From Candidatus Brocadia sp. WS118 (lineage in GTDB: Bacteria > Planctomycetota > Brocadiia > Brocadiales > Brocadiaceae): a DNA stretch of 37,611 nucleotides. The notes under the pieces were generated by a model, which ran no database searches, had not been told where the DNA came from, and saw only the letters and a program-made list of their open reading frames with translations. Of the stretch, positions 26,301 to 33,175 are shown piece by piece. Every line of letters starts with the position of its first letter. The stretch's first letter is position 1. The position numbers and the translations under genes were made by a program. Where the stretch lies: contig PHFX01000167.1 in assembly GCA_007618135.1 (NCBI GenBank), positions 1 through 37,611 on the forward strand. The letters run 5' to 3'.

Positions 26301-26435
26301 ACACTGGTAGATACACTGGAAAAAAGGTTAAAATTTATTCATGACGCTTACAATCATGTGGCGGTTTACGAATTACGATTCAAAAGCGACAATAGTTTTT
26401 GGCAGGAAATTGAACGTGTTATTTTGCACAGTTAA
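23391..26435 (+). CDS. Membrane NDP-sugar 4,6-dehydratase fused to HprK-like kinase domain
   Basis: The 1014-residue product begins with four membrane segments (about 25-175) and a nucleotide-binding region (LVIGAGNTGE, about 185), as in WbpM/PglF-type proteins. A CapD-type dehydratase follows (about 325-610): TGAGGSIGSE, then STDKAVKPTSIMGATKR, where the catalytic Tyr is Met as is normal in this subfamily, then RFGNVLGSRGSV. These make UDP-4-keto-6-deoxy sugars. Two copies of a 38-residue unit follow (about 634 and 694: FEKLL-x-x-LP-x-x-x-(D/N)YEIIRD). The last 270 residues resemble HprK-type kinases: a PEP-carboxykinase-like P-loop FAGESGAGKT near 874, then LSDESVIV. HprK-like domains on sugar dehydratases are not a layout I know. 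The gene is led by a c-di-GMP riboswitch. Confidence 0.88.
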   Translation: MKRHDHKDISRFFPQGFYHNLIYPTRFKRLLFFLLLDFVIIVFSLYLSFFMRFEFTIPSEYRVLVLDVIPLFLLIKLTSFYCFRVYKITWRYVGINDLVNIAVAQTASTSVLMMLILIPMPSWFHAVIPGFFFFDVHIKGFPRSVFFIDGMVSFVLFCGSRFSKRLFLEIIHKGATNHAGKKTLVIGAGNTGEMIMRDMKRQGYGDYYPVGFLDDNENKVGTRMHGLNVFGTTDKLSDVVFKYGIEAIIIAIPSLDYKVLRRMYTAAKGLKIDTIKIVPRIYDLRNPSVNIKNLEDIQAGDLLGRQTVEIDCQEIGTFLKHKVILITGAGGSIGSELTIQVCSFHPEKIVLFDIDETELHQVKHKLERLFPNLFDRMLINSRIQEKVILITGDIRDVDVVNEVFEKFKPQIVFHAAAYKHVSIMEINCKEAVKVNMFGTYNLARASANHHVEKFILISTDKAVKPTSIMGATKRMAEYICTAFNENSKTNFLAVRFGNVLGSRGSVVPIFLEQMKHGGPITITHKDIQRFFMTIPEAVSLVLQASVLGKGRDILVLDMGEPVKILSLAEELIKIHGLQPYQDIDIQFIGLRPGEKLFEETLSAEEGTTASKHKKIFIAKQGKTYSKDEIEMILKGFEKLLKVLPIMDNYEIIRDVFRKYVKTYERRGHNRQNQQLVGIESELPQNDEAHFQHNKMQFEKLLDELPAIEDYEIIRDTLRNYIQSLEERRQSQISQTSEKAASSLQRIEPSRRYLQLVFGKNRYALSFLDKTIEDEFKEHVFLSHPSQNHDCLFTVGYQGNENTNGNGKAFYFKGEKWHYYGNGTGEIKVFFPRNLAFSNTMRILALLYNEFYRCEDNSFILHAAGLRKYGKGFVFAGESGAGKTIISKLSLPEAKVLSDESVIVSKDHEGYWISQGPIKTEITEPNDTRVSLCAIFFLVKDHVNAVRRLHRSETVQKLMDNIFYVNLSGRQTLVDTLEKRLKFIHDAYNHVAVYELRFKSDNSFWQEIERVILHS

Positions 26436-26459
26436 TGGTATTGCTCATATAAAAACTTC

Positions 26460-26609
26460 GTAATAATTTAGTTTTTTGAAAAATTCCAATAATAGCGATG
26501 TTTGCCGTGCAGTGTAGGGGCGAAGCATTTGCTGTAATTTGGCATACATGCATTCATACCCAAACTAGCAAATGCTTCGCCCCTACTTTTCAAAAAACTA
26601 AATTATTAC
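26460..26609. repeat. Composite MITE-like element, type B, copy 4
   Basis: The outer arms are GTAATAATTTAGTTTTTTGA / AAAAACTAAATTATTAC; the inner GTAG...CTAC pair is at 26514-26586. It lies 25 bp after the stop of the dehydratase-kinase gene. Confidence 0.8.
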
Positions 26610-26747
26610 GAAAAAACATCTTTCAACTGCTTGCTCCCAAATTCCTGTTTGGGAGCGTAATGGACGAGAAACTCAGTTTCTCCGCAATGGTGTTCCCAAG
26701 CAGGAGTTTAGGAACAAGCAGTAGCGGTTTATTTAGGTTTAGGTTTA

Positions 26748-26827
26748 GGAATTTCAATTACCCCCCCCATAATCCCCCCGTTTACGGGGGGATTATGGGG
26801 GGGGGAAGTAGCCGAAGTCCTGATTTA
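26748..26827. repeat. C-run palindromic repeat family A, copy 4 (symmetric)
   Basis: Unlike other copies, the arms are the same on both sides: CCCCCCCATAATCCCCCC / GGGGGGATTATGGGGGGG around GTTTAC, giving an almost perfect palindrome. Confidence 0.75.
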
Positions 26828-26863
26828 ACGACGCAGCAGGCCGCAACCAAATCCCCCCTTGTC

Positions 26864-26919
26864 GGTAGGACAAGCGCCCCGCTTGTCATTATGATGTCAA
26901 CCGGGACGGTTGACCTACC
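26864..26919. repeat. BIME-like double hairpin, copy 2 (inverted)
   Basis: This is the reverse complement of the element at 76-133: GGTAGG, hairpin GACAAGCG/CGCTTGTC, ATTATGAT, hairpin GTCAACCG/CGGTTGAC, CCTACC. It follows directly after a family A repeat, as at the left end of the window. Confidence 0.75.
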
Positions 26920-26994
26920 TCAGTTGCGAAGGGTGGTGTAAAAAACTTGCAAAAAAAGAAAAATTTTATACGGTAATACTATAAACAAGGGTGT

Positions 26995-27038
26995 GCAGGT
27001 TCAACACGGACAAACGAAATTTGTCCGTGCCATCCTGC
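26995..27038 (+). promoter_or_regulatory. Leader hairpin before the Wza-like gene
   Basis: The perfect 10-bp arms CACGGACAAA / TTTGTCCGTG (27005-27014, 27020-27029) have a 5-nt loop CGAAA and an outer GCAGG/CCTGC extension. There is no T-run, so a structured leader or protein-binding site is more likely than a terminator. The rest of 26610-27164 is repeats and unassigned sequence. Confidence 0.5.
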
Positions 27039-27164
27039 TATCAAGTAAAATTCACATTTTATGAGCATCTTGGGTAAATAAGGTATGAGGTACGAAGTAA
27101 ATCGTGGTGATACTGTTGAGACCGTGATGTTATGAACCGGGAACTGTACAAGGAATGAAATTCT

Positions 27165-28184
27165 ATGGATAATATATCATATTACAGCAATGCCGCAACC
27201 AAGAGGGCCGTGAGTCGTGTCCGTTATCCGTGTCCGTTGCCTACATCAAATCCCTCCGTTTACGGGGGGACACAGGGGGGTAGGGTGAGGAATCATGGTG
27301 GTAATAAGTACTCCCCGCTCCTGGTGGGTGGGGGTGAACTGTTACATAAAAAGAAATTAAGGGCAATTTTCAGTTTCGTTATTTTTCTTTGTATGGGTTT
27401 TGGAAATCTTCTTGCCAAAGACCTGTCTGATAAGGAATACATTATCGGTCCTGAGGACGTCCTTGAGATTCAGGTGTGGGACAACGAGGATTTGGGCTGT
27501 GTCACTGAGGTCTCTTTAGAAGGAGCCTTTACCTTTCCCCTTATCGGGAGGGTTCGTGCGGGTGGTCTTTCCATTACAGGGCTTGAACGTCTTATCGAAG
27601 AGAAATTGGCTGACGGTTACCTCATTTCACCCCATGTAAATGTTAGTGTAAAAGAATATAAAAGCCAGAAAGTTTCTATTCTTGGGGCGGTGAAAAATCC
27701 GGGAAGTTATGCCTTAAAAAGGAAAACGGATATCCTGGAAGTAATATCCCAGGCTGGTGGCTTTACCGACAAGGCAGGGCAGATTATTACCATTGTACGG
27801 CCTAAGCCCACTCAGCAAAATGGACATATAACCCATTCTGGAAAAGAGAAAGAAAATGCAATTATTACGCTTGATTTAAGCGATTTCAAGGCCAGCAGTG
27901 CCTATGATAATTTTCCTGTAATGAACGGGGATTCCATTTACGTTAATCTGGCTCCGCGGATATTTGTCACAGGAGAGGTTAAAAAAGCAGGGGAATTCCC
28001 CTGGGAAAAGGGACTGACTGTCCGGCAGGCCATATCGCTTGCAGGGGGGCATACGGACAAGGCATCTCCCCGGCGCGTAATCATAAGCCGGATGGAAGAT
28101 GGGAAAGAGAAGGAATTAAAGCCCAAAATGGACGACCTGGTAATACCTGGTGATATTATTAAGATTCCCGGGCGTTATTTTTAA
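27165..28184 (+). CDS. Wza-type polysaccharide export protein (SLBB/Poly_export)
   Basis: The protein forms or lines the outer-membrane exit for exopolysaccharide. The Poly_export segment (YIIGPEDVLEIQVWDNEDL, about 88-170) is followed by two SLBB-type segments (VSILGAVKNPGSY..., IFVTGEVKKAGEF...). The first 60 residues are odd: residues 29-40 (NPSVYGGTQGG) are the translation of a family A repeat (27246-27285), and a normal signal peptide (KKKLRAIFSFVIFLCMGFGNLLA) begins only near residue 62. No ATG lies just before the signal peptide; a GTG near 27320 is one possibility. Either the repeat displaced the old start, or the ATG at 27165 gives an extended leader. No lipobox cysteine is visible. 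Confidence 0.82.
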   Translation: MDNISYYSNAATKRAVSRVRYPCPLPTSNPSVYGGTQGGRVRNHGGNKYSPLLVGGGELLHKKKLRAIFSFVIFLCMGFGNLLAKDLSDKEYIIGPEDVLEIQVWDNEDLGCVTEVSLEGAFTFPLIGRVRAGGLSITGLERLIEEKLADGYLISPHVNVSVKEYKSQKVSILGAVKNPGSYALKRKTDILEVISQAGGFTDKAGQIITIVRPKPTQQNGHITHSGKEKENAIITLDLSDFKASSAYDNFPVMNGDSIYVNLAPRIFVTGEVKKAGEFPWEKGLTVRQAISLAGGHTDKASPRRVIISRMEDGKEKELKPKMDDLVIPGDIIKIPGRYF

Positions 28185-28196
28185 AGATATTTTTGG

Positions 28197-28237
28197 AATT
28201 AACCCTGTCAGGGTTTTAAACCCTGACAGGGTTAATT
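28197..28237. repeat. 41-nt perfect palindrome
   Basis: The arms AATTAACCCTGTCAGGGTTT and its exact complement surround a single T, and each arm contains its own smaller palindrome CCCTGTCAGGG, so a cruciform with side arms is possible. It lies just after the Wza-like gene and may act as a terminator or be a mobile REP-like unit. Confidence 0.7.
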
Positions 28238-28351
28238 CACGAATTTGTGCTTCAGAATAGCCGTTATAGGGGAGAAATACCTTTATTAATTAGGTTGAGT
28301 TTTAAAAGACAAAAACCCAACGACTTTTTCTTTGAAGGCATCTTTTGAGAT

Positions 28352-28429
28352 GTAGCGCCGATCCCTTCCCCGATCACAGTCGAGGACAAGCGTGGTCGGC
28401 CAACGGCGGGGGATAAACCCCCGCACTAC
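28352..28429. repeat. GTAGCGC-type inverted pair without outer arms
   Basis: GTAGCGCCGATCCC ... CCCGCACTAC, with CGAGGACAAGCGTGGTCGGC inside: the same core as in the elements at 31013-31177, 32346-32487 and 36149-36254, but without the GTAAC outer arms. It ends just before the kinase gene. Confidence 0.7.
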
Positions 28430-28477
28430 GAGATCGGTTTGAAATTCCTGAACATGAACTTAGGGAGGAATGAATTC

Positions 28478-30997
28478 GTGAATCAACACGTGGGAACTGG
28501 ACTTGTGCCTGACCGTACACCATTTTCGCAAGAGGTACATTTAGCCGATTATTTCAATATCGTAAGAAAACGGAAATGGACGGTTATTGCAACCTTTTTT
28601 GCCATAGTATGCATTGTTACCGTTTGGTCGTTTTTTACCATACCGGTCTATAAGGCAACGACAAAAATCATGATTGAAAGTCAGTCATCCTTCATTAATA
28701 AAATAGCGGATGCGACCTATGTGGACCCAAAAGATGAGGCGTATTACCAGACGCAATACCGTTTGTTAATGAGCAGGAGTCTGGCAAAAAAAGTAATTGA
28801 AGACCTGGACCTCTGGAAGAATTTTAGGAGTGATCTTGATAAAAACCCTGACGCTTCCCCGTCTCCGGAAGCGGAGATACACCCTCGTATGGTAAATTGG
28901 TATCTCTCAAATCTACAGATTGCACCCATACGGACAACGAAACTTGTTGATATCAGTTTTTTAAGCCCTTCTCCCGAAATGTCCGCCCGCATGGCCAATG
29001 CACATGCACATGCCTTTATTGCAAGAAGTACAGAACTCCAGCACAAGGTATCAGAGCAGGCGCTGGAGTGGCTAAAGAAACAGGTTCGTGGACAGAAAAC
29101 CATGGTGGGAACATCTCAGCGGTCAGTGTATGAATATAAATTTGAACAATTAGGATCATTTTCTGTTGACGATGAAGGTGTTTTTTCAATACCAGAGATC
29201 AAGGAAAACCCCGTTATCAAAGACCTCCGGGGTAAATTGGCTGAGCTCAAGGCCAGGAAATCTGAGATGGTAACGAAATACGGCCCAAAGCACCCGAAGA
29301 TGATTGAGATTAATTCCAGTATCCAAAAACTGGAACAGGGGATTACTGATGAGGTCCAGGCGATCAGGAAGGTAATTAAGGCTGAATTGGATAAAATCAT
29401 TGCCTTTGAAAAAAGGGTGCGGCAAACCCAGGGGCATCAGACGGAGGATACCGATCCCTCTACGCAAAAGGCTATTACCTATGATATGGTGCGTCTGGAG
29501 GCGGAAAGCGATCAGGAGATTTACGATGTTTTGCTCAAGCATGCGAAAGAGATTGGCCTTACGGGGAGTATGGAGAAAAACAATATCCGTATTGTAGATG
29601 AGGCTGAATTGCCTTTGTTTCCAGTCAAACCCCGGATTTTTATGAACATCCTGTTGTCGGTAATTATTGGCGCCGTATTTGGAACAGGGCTTGCCTTTTT
29701 TCTTGAGTATATGGACAGAAAAATAAGGACGTCAGAGGATGTGCTGCGACGGCTGGGAATGCCGGTGATTGGAGTCATGCCATATGATAAATGCTTAAAA
29801 ACAAACAACATACTTTCTCTCGCACAGGATGACTCTTATCTAAAACAAGGGAGACGCAAGGGCGGGTATGCGCAATATTATGGTTATGATCTTTCGAACA
29901 GCCTGATTGCCAAACTGCCGTTTACACAATCGTCGCTGTCCGGTCAGTCATTTATGGTAGAAAGCGCAATCGCCGGTGAGGGAAAAACTACCGTTCTTGC
30001 GAAAATGGCGCTTAGTCTGTCACAGAGGGGATTCCGGGTAATTATGGTAGATGCGGATCTGCAGCAGCCATCGTTGCATGACATGTTCGGATTCAATAAC
30101 GGGAAAGGGAGCGGTTTGTTAAACGGTATGAATAGCATTCTCTCCCGGGAAATACGGGAAGGTACTTTAGATACCTGGAGCATAGACGATCTCTTCTGCC
30201 TTATTGCCCTGAAGAAACAGAGCGGAAGGCTTGTGGTGCGTTGTGATGATCAGACCATAACTGCCGTCTTTGAACACGGACGCCTCCTTCATTTACAAAA
30301 CAGGGATAATTCCTTTGCCAACCGTTTGGGGACTATGCTTCTCCGGGGAGGTTTTATTACGGAAGATCAATTAAACGATGCCCTGGAGAGAAACCAGCGG
30401 ACAGGACTGCCTCTGGGGTACATTCTTATCAATTCCGGATATATTAACAGGAATCAGTTGCAGGGTCCTTTAAAACTCCAGAAGGAGGAATATCTCCAAA
30501 AATTATTTAGCTGGAAGCATGGTGCCTTTACTTTTGAACCGGGCGGTGTGGAAACCTACGAAGACAAGAGGATCTATTTTGAAGACGACTGCACACCGGT
30601 AATCGACCGGTTGGGGCGAATGTCAGGCAGCCGCTTCATTGAGGGTGAAATGCTTTCTTATGTTAAGCCCGTTAACGGATCAAATTTATCCATCCTGCCG
30701 GCCGGAGAAGGAAAGGGAAACCTTAGTCATCCTGCCTGTTTTGCCCTTATGTCAAAGTTTCTAACCCTGCTGAAACAGCGTTTTGACGTAGTGCTTGTGG
30801 ACGCCCCGCCGGTGCTGGATGGTGGAAACAGCGCGACTCCGCTCCTTTCACTCGTAGATGGCGTAATCTTTGTAATTAAGGCCGGGCAGGTATCTGTTGA
30901 CCTTATCAACAAGACCGTTGAAACCATAAAAGAGTCAAAGGCAAATATTGTTGGCGCAGTGCTTAATCAGGCAAGGATAGAAAAAAGCTATTATTGA
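28478..30997 (+). CDS. Wzz/BY-kinase (Wzc-like) with DUF4388/MshEN-like insertion
   Basis: A polysaccharide co-polymerase and tyrosine autokinase that controls chain length. Two membrane spans bracket a periplasmic coiled-coil Wzz domain (about 35-410). The kinase has Walker A AGEGKTT near 500, Walker A' VIMVDADLQQPS near 521 and Walker B VVLVDAPP near 771. In E. coli Wzc A' and B lie about 80 residues apart; here they are about 250 apart. The extra piece (about 560-730) reads GTLDTWSIDDLFCLIALKKQ (DUF4388/PATAN opening), then tandem RLG-TMLLRGGFI and LGYILINSGYI motifs like the c-di-GMP-binding MshEN domain, then LFSWKHGAFTFEPG. The tyrosine tail is short (KSYY). I start at GTG 28478 because GGGAGG lies 9 nt ahead; the frame is open to 28439. 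Confidence 0.9.
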   Translation: MNQHVGTGLVPDRTPFSQEVHLADYFNIVRKRKWTVIATFFAIVCIVTVWSFFTIPVYKATTKIMIESQSSFINKIADATYVDPKDEAYYQTQYRLLMSRSLAKKVIEDLDLWKNFRSDLDKNPDASPSPEAEIHPRMVNWYLSNLQIAPIRTTKLVDISFLSPSPEMSARMANAHAHAFIARSTELQHKVSEQALEWLKKQVRGQKTMVGTSQRSVYEYKFEQLGSFSVDDEGVFSIPEIKENPVIKDLRGKLAELKARKSEMVTKYGPKHPKMIEINSSIQKLEQGITDEVQAIRKVIKAELDKIIAFEKRVRQTQGHQTEDTDPSTQKAITYDMVRLEAESDQEIYDVLLKHAKEIGLTGSMEKNNIRIVDEAELPLFPVKPRIFMNILLSVIIGAVFGTGLAFFLEYMDRKIRTSEDVLRRLGMPVIGVMPYDKCLKTNNILSLAQDDSYLKQGRRKGGYAQYYGYDLSNSLIAKLPFTQSSLSGQSFMVESAIAGEGKTTVLAKMALSLSQRGFRVIMVDADLQQPSLHDMFGFNNGKGSGLLNGMNSILSREIREGTLDTWSIDDLFCLIALKKQSGRLVVRCDDQTITAVFEHGRLLHLQNRDNSFANRLGTMLLRGGFITEDQLNDALERNQRTGLPLGYILINSGYINRNQLQGPLKLQKEEYLQKLFSWKHGAFTFEPGGVETYEDKRIYFEDDCTPVIDRLGRMSGSRFIEGEMLSYVKPVNGSNLSILPAGEGKGNLSHPACFALMSKFLTLLKQRFDVVLVDAPPVLDGGNSATPLLSLVDGVIFVIKAGQVSVDLINKTVETIKESKANIVGAVLNQARIEKSYY

Positions 30998-31012
30998 ATT
31001 GTAAGGAATTTC

Positions 31013-31177
31013 GTAACACTTTAGTATTTTGAAAAAGGTAGCGCCGATCCCTTCCCCGATCACAGTCGAGGACAAGCGTGGTCGGCTTGTGCGGGGGATA
31101 AACCACCCGCGCTACGTTTTCCGTTTCATGTGAATTACTTATAAATGTACGGATTTTTCAAAAAGCTAAAGTATTAC
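31013..31177. repeat. Composite MITE-like element, type C, copy 1
   Basis: The outer arms are GTAACACTTTAGTATTTTGA / AAAAGCTAAAGTATTAC; the inner GTAGCGCC...GGCGCGGG-type pair is at 31038-31115. The outer arms are those of type B; the core is different. Confidence 0.8.
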
Positions 31178-31280
31178 AGGAATTTCAAATTTTTGGCTGT
31201 GTGGGTATGTGATGGGGTGTATTCCCAATTATTTGCAAAAAAATGAATGAACGGTATGGCTGAGTACATCTTATAAAATT

Positions 31281-31385
31281 GTAGCGGCAAGGCTTGCCTT
31301 GCCATCGCAGTAGGGTGGGCATTGCCCACCAAAAATAGGTAATGTGAGCGAGTGTGTGATGTTTGGTGGGCGATGCCCACCCTAC
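31281..31385. repeat. GTAG-type REP hairpin and GTAGGGTGGGC inverted pair
   Basis: A single REP-like unit GTAGCGGCAAGGCTTGCC (31281-31303) is followed by a pair GTAGGGTGGGC (31310) ... GCCCACCCTAC (ending 31385). The right half underlies the false N-terminal extension of the ABC ATPase. Confidence 0.65.
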
Positions 31386-31415
31386 CCGGTTAACCCGATT
31401 TACAAAAAATGTAGA

Positions 31416-32186
31416 ATGAAATTGCCGTATAGCATAGAAACCTACGACCTCATGAAACGATACCCTGCAACACGGGGATATAAGGATCTGATTTTTCGCC
31501 CTTTTGCGAAGAAAGAGGTTACGGCCCTTAGAAATATCAATATACAAATTAAAAAAGGTGAGTTGGTGGGACTCCTTGGCCCAAACGGAGCGGGCAAAAC
31601 CACCCTGATCAAGATCCTTTGTACCCTGGTGCTTCCTTCCTCGGGAAAGGCATTTATTCATGGATATGAGGTTGAAAAGGACGAGAGAGAGATAAAAAAG
31701 ATCATTGGTTTGTGCATACATGACGAAAGAAGTTTTTACTGGAGGCTCACCGGCAGGCAAAATCTCAAATTCTTTGCAAGATTAAATAACATTTCCGGCA
31801 AAGAATCAGAGGAGAGGGTAAAGCATTTGTTGGAATTTGTAGACCTCGCCCATGAGGCGGACAGAATGTTTAAGGATTATTCTACCGGTATGCGGCAAAA
31901 ACTGGCAATAGCCAGAGGCCTTCTGACAAATCCTGAAATTATTTTTATGGATGAACCGACCAATGGTTTGGACCCTGTTACCGCGCATAAATTGATACAT
32001 TTTATCAGGGAAAAATTAGTAGAAGAAGGGCGCAAGACGGTGGTGTTTGCGTCGCATGACCTGCATGAGGTAGAGATCCTATGCGACCGGATTATCGTAG
32101 TAGATAAAGGTGTGGTACGGATAACCGGAAGCATCGGGGAAATAAAAAGGAATCCCAACCATTATCATCTCCTCTGCTCTGCATAA
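31416..32186 (+). CDS. ABC transporter ATP-binding protein (ABC-2 exporter type)
   Basis: The 256-residue ATPase has Walker A GPNGAGKT, the signature YSTGMRQKLAIARG, Walker B IIFMDEP and the H-loop ASHDLHE. It resembles the ATPases of ABC-2 exporters of polysaccharides, lipids or drugs. The frame is open to 31344, but the first 24 codons lie in a repeat, so I start at ATG 31416 (MKLPYSIETY). The partner permease should follow but does not: the next 990 bp are repeats and gene remnants. Its place in the cluster suggests export of a glycan or glycolipid, but the missing permease leaves this open. Confidence 0.88.
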   Translation: MKLPYSIETYDLMKRYPATRGYKDLIFRPFAKKEVTALRNINIQIKKGELVGLLGPNGAGKTTLIKILCTLVLPSSGKAFIHGYEVEKDEREIKKIIGLCIHDERSFYWRLTGRQNLKFFARLNNISGKESEERVKHLLEFVDLAHEADRMFKDYSTGMRQKLAIARGLLTNPEIIFMDEPTNGLDPVTAHKLIHFIREKLVEEGRKTVVFASHDLHEVEILCDRIIVVDKGVVRITGSIGEIKRNPNHYHLLCSA

Positions 32187-32345
32187 TTATGTATTGGCGT
32201 TTAAATATGCTGTTAGAAAGGCAAAGATAGATGGTACGCTGACACAGTATTAAGCTTAAAGTGTTAATTTGTATTAGTTCACCACAGAGACACAGAGGCA
32301 CGGAGAATGATTTTAGAAATTGAGATAGGCCTTATTGTCAATTAT

Positions 32346-32487
32346 GTAACAATTTAGCTTTTTGAAAAACCCGTACCTTTATGTGTAATCAATAAAAAAC
32401 GGAATACGTAGTGCGGGTGGTTTATCCCCCGCCCAATGCCGACCACAAGGGATCGGCGCTACATTTTTCAAAAAGCTAATTTGTTAC
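32346..32487. repeat. Composite MITE-like element, type C, copy 2
   Basis: The outer arms are GTAACAATTTAGCTTTTTGA / AAAAAGCTAATTTGTTAC; the shortened core GTAGTGCGGGTGG ... GATCGGCGCTAC is at 32408-32462. The next 300 bp (32488-32775) hold only low-complexity dispersed phrases (CACAGAGACACAGAGG, CTCTGAACTCTG) and no gene. Confidence 0.8.
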
Positions 32488-32776
32488 TAAATTATAATGT
32501 CCCTGTTTTGAAAGATGGAATTAAGAGACTCGTCCTCTGAATTTTCTCTGTGTCTTCATGTCTCTGTGGTGAATAGAATGTCTCACGCAGAGACGCAAAG
32601 ATCGCAAAGAGAAAAGAGATGTTTTGGATTTTGTAAATTGGAATTTGTTTATTATTTGAAATTTGTAATTTGAGTATTGGTATTTAACTATTTATTAGTG
32701 TTTCTGTGGTGAATCCTGTGGTTAGCGAAGTCGAACCATCTAAACTCTGAACGCTGGACTCTGAACTCTAAAACAC

Positions 32777-32887
32777 ATGAACTCTGAACTTTTGAATTTG
32801 ACCCCTGAAGAGCAATTCATCCTCGCTTGCCTCCGCTCGGAATTCAGCGGCGGAAGCGCATCAGAGTTATCGGGAGATGTCAAATAA
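32777..32887 (+). pseudogene. Possible N-terminal remnant of a nucleotidyltransferase-like gene
   Basis: ATGAACTCTG opens a 36-codon frame (MNSELLNLTPEEQFILACLR...), then a stop. The LTPEEQFILACLR opening resembles the first residues of NTP_transf_5-type nucleotidyltransferases found with HprK-like kinases, but the fragment is too short to be sure. It overlaps the next remnant in another frame. Confidence 0.25.
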
Positions 32888-32993
32888 TACCCTCAAAAGG
32901 CTTATGAATAATAACCCTGTTTTAGTTGATGTAAAAGGCATTTTCGATGCGAAATCTCTTAAAAGCACAGGTGTACGTTTATGGCGCTTGTAA
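32856..32993 (+). pseudogene. C-terminal remnant of a nucleotide-sugar dehydrogenase
   Basis: In one frame the sequence reads AHQSYREMSNNTLKRLMNNN, then PVLVDVKGIFDAKS and ends GVRLWRL with a stop. This is the end of the UDP-glucose/GDP-mannose dehydrogenase family (VipA/TviB type: HKEY...LVDVKGIFD...YWRL). The other 370 or so residues are absent. It lies just before a UDP-glucuronate 4-epimerase, the enzyme that would act next in the pathway. Confidence 0.65.
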
Positions 32994-33018
32994 TCATGAG
33001 ACAAAAGAATACGAGCCT

Positions 33019-33165
33019 CACGATTACTTCAAAATGGCCTGGCTTTGAGGCTTAAAAGTCTAATTATGAGTAATCGCGAGGTAATCGGGAAGCAAAAAAC
33101 CAAGTCATGAGTAATCGGGAGGTAATCGGGAGGCTAAAAAGATGGGTTGTCGTGAAGTAATCGTG
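33019..33165. repeat. GTAATCG iteron-like cluster
   Basis: Two 28-nt direct repeats (ATGAGTAATCGCGAGGTAAT..., 33066-33093 and 33107-33134) lie between a perfect 12-nt inverted pair CACGATTACTTC (33019-33030) / GAAGTAATCGTG (33154-33165). The word GTAATCG or its complement occurs six times in 150 bp, directly upstream of the epimerase start. Confidence 0.65.
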
Positions 33166-33175
33166 ATATTAAATT

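Noticed and set aside
26498-26941. 147-codon plus-strand ORF
   Set aside because: It spans a type B element, a family A repeat and a BIME; no part looks like a protein.
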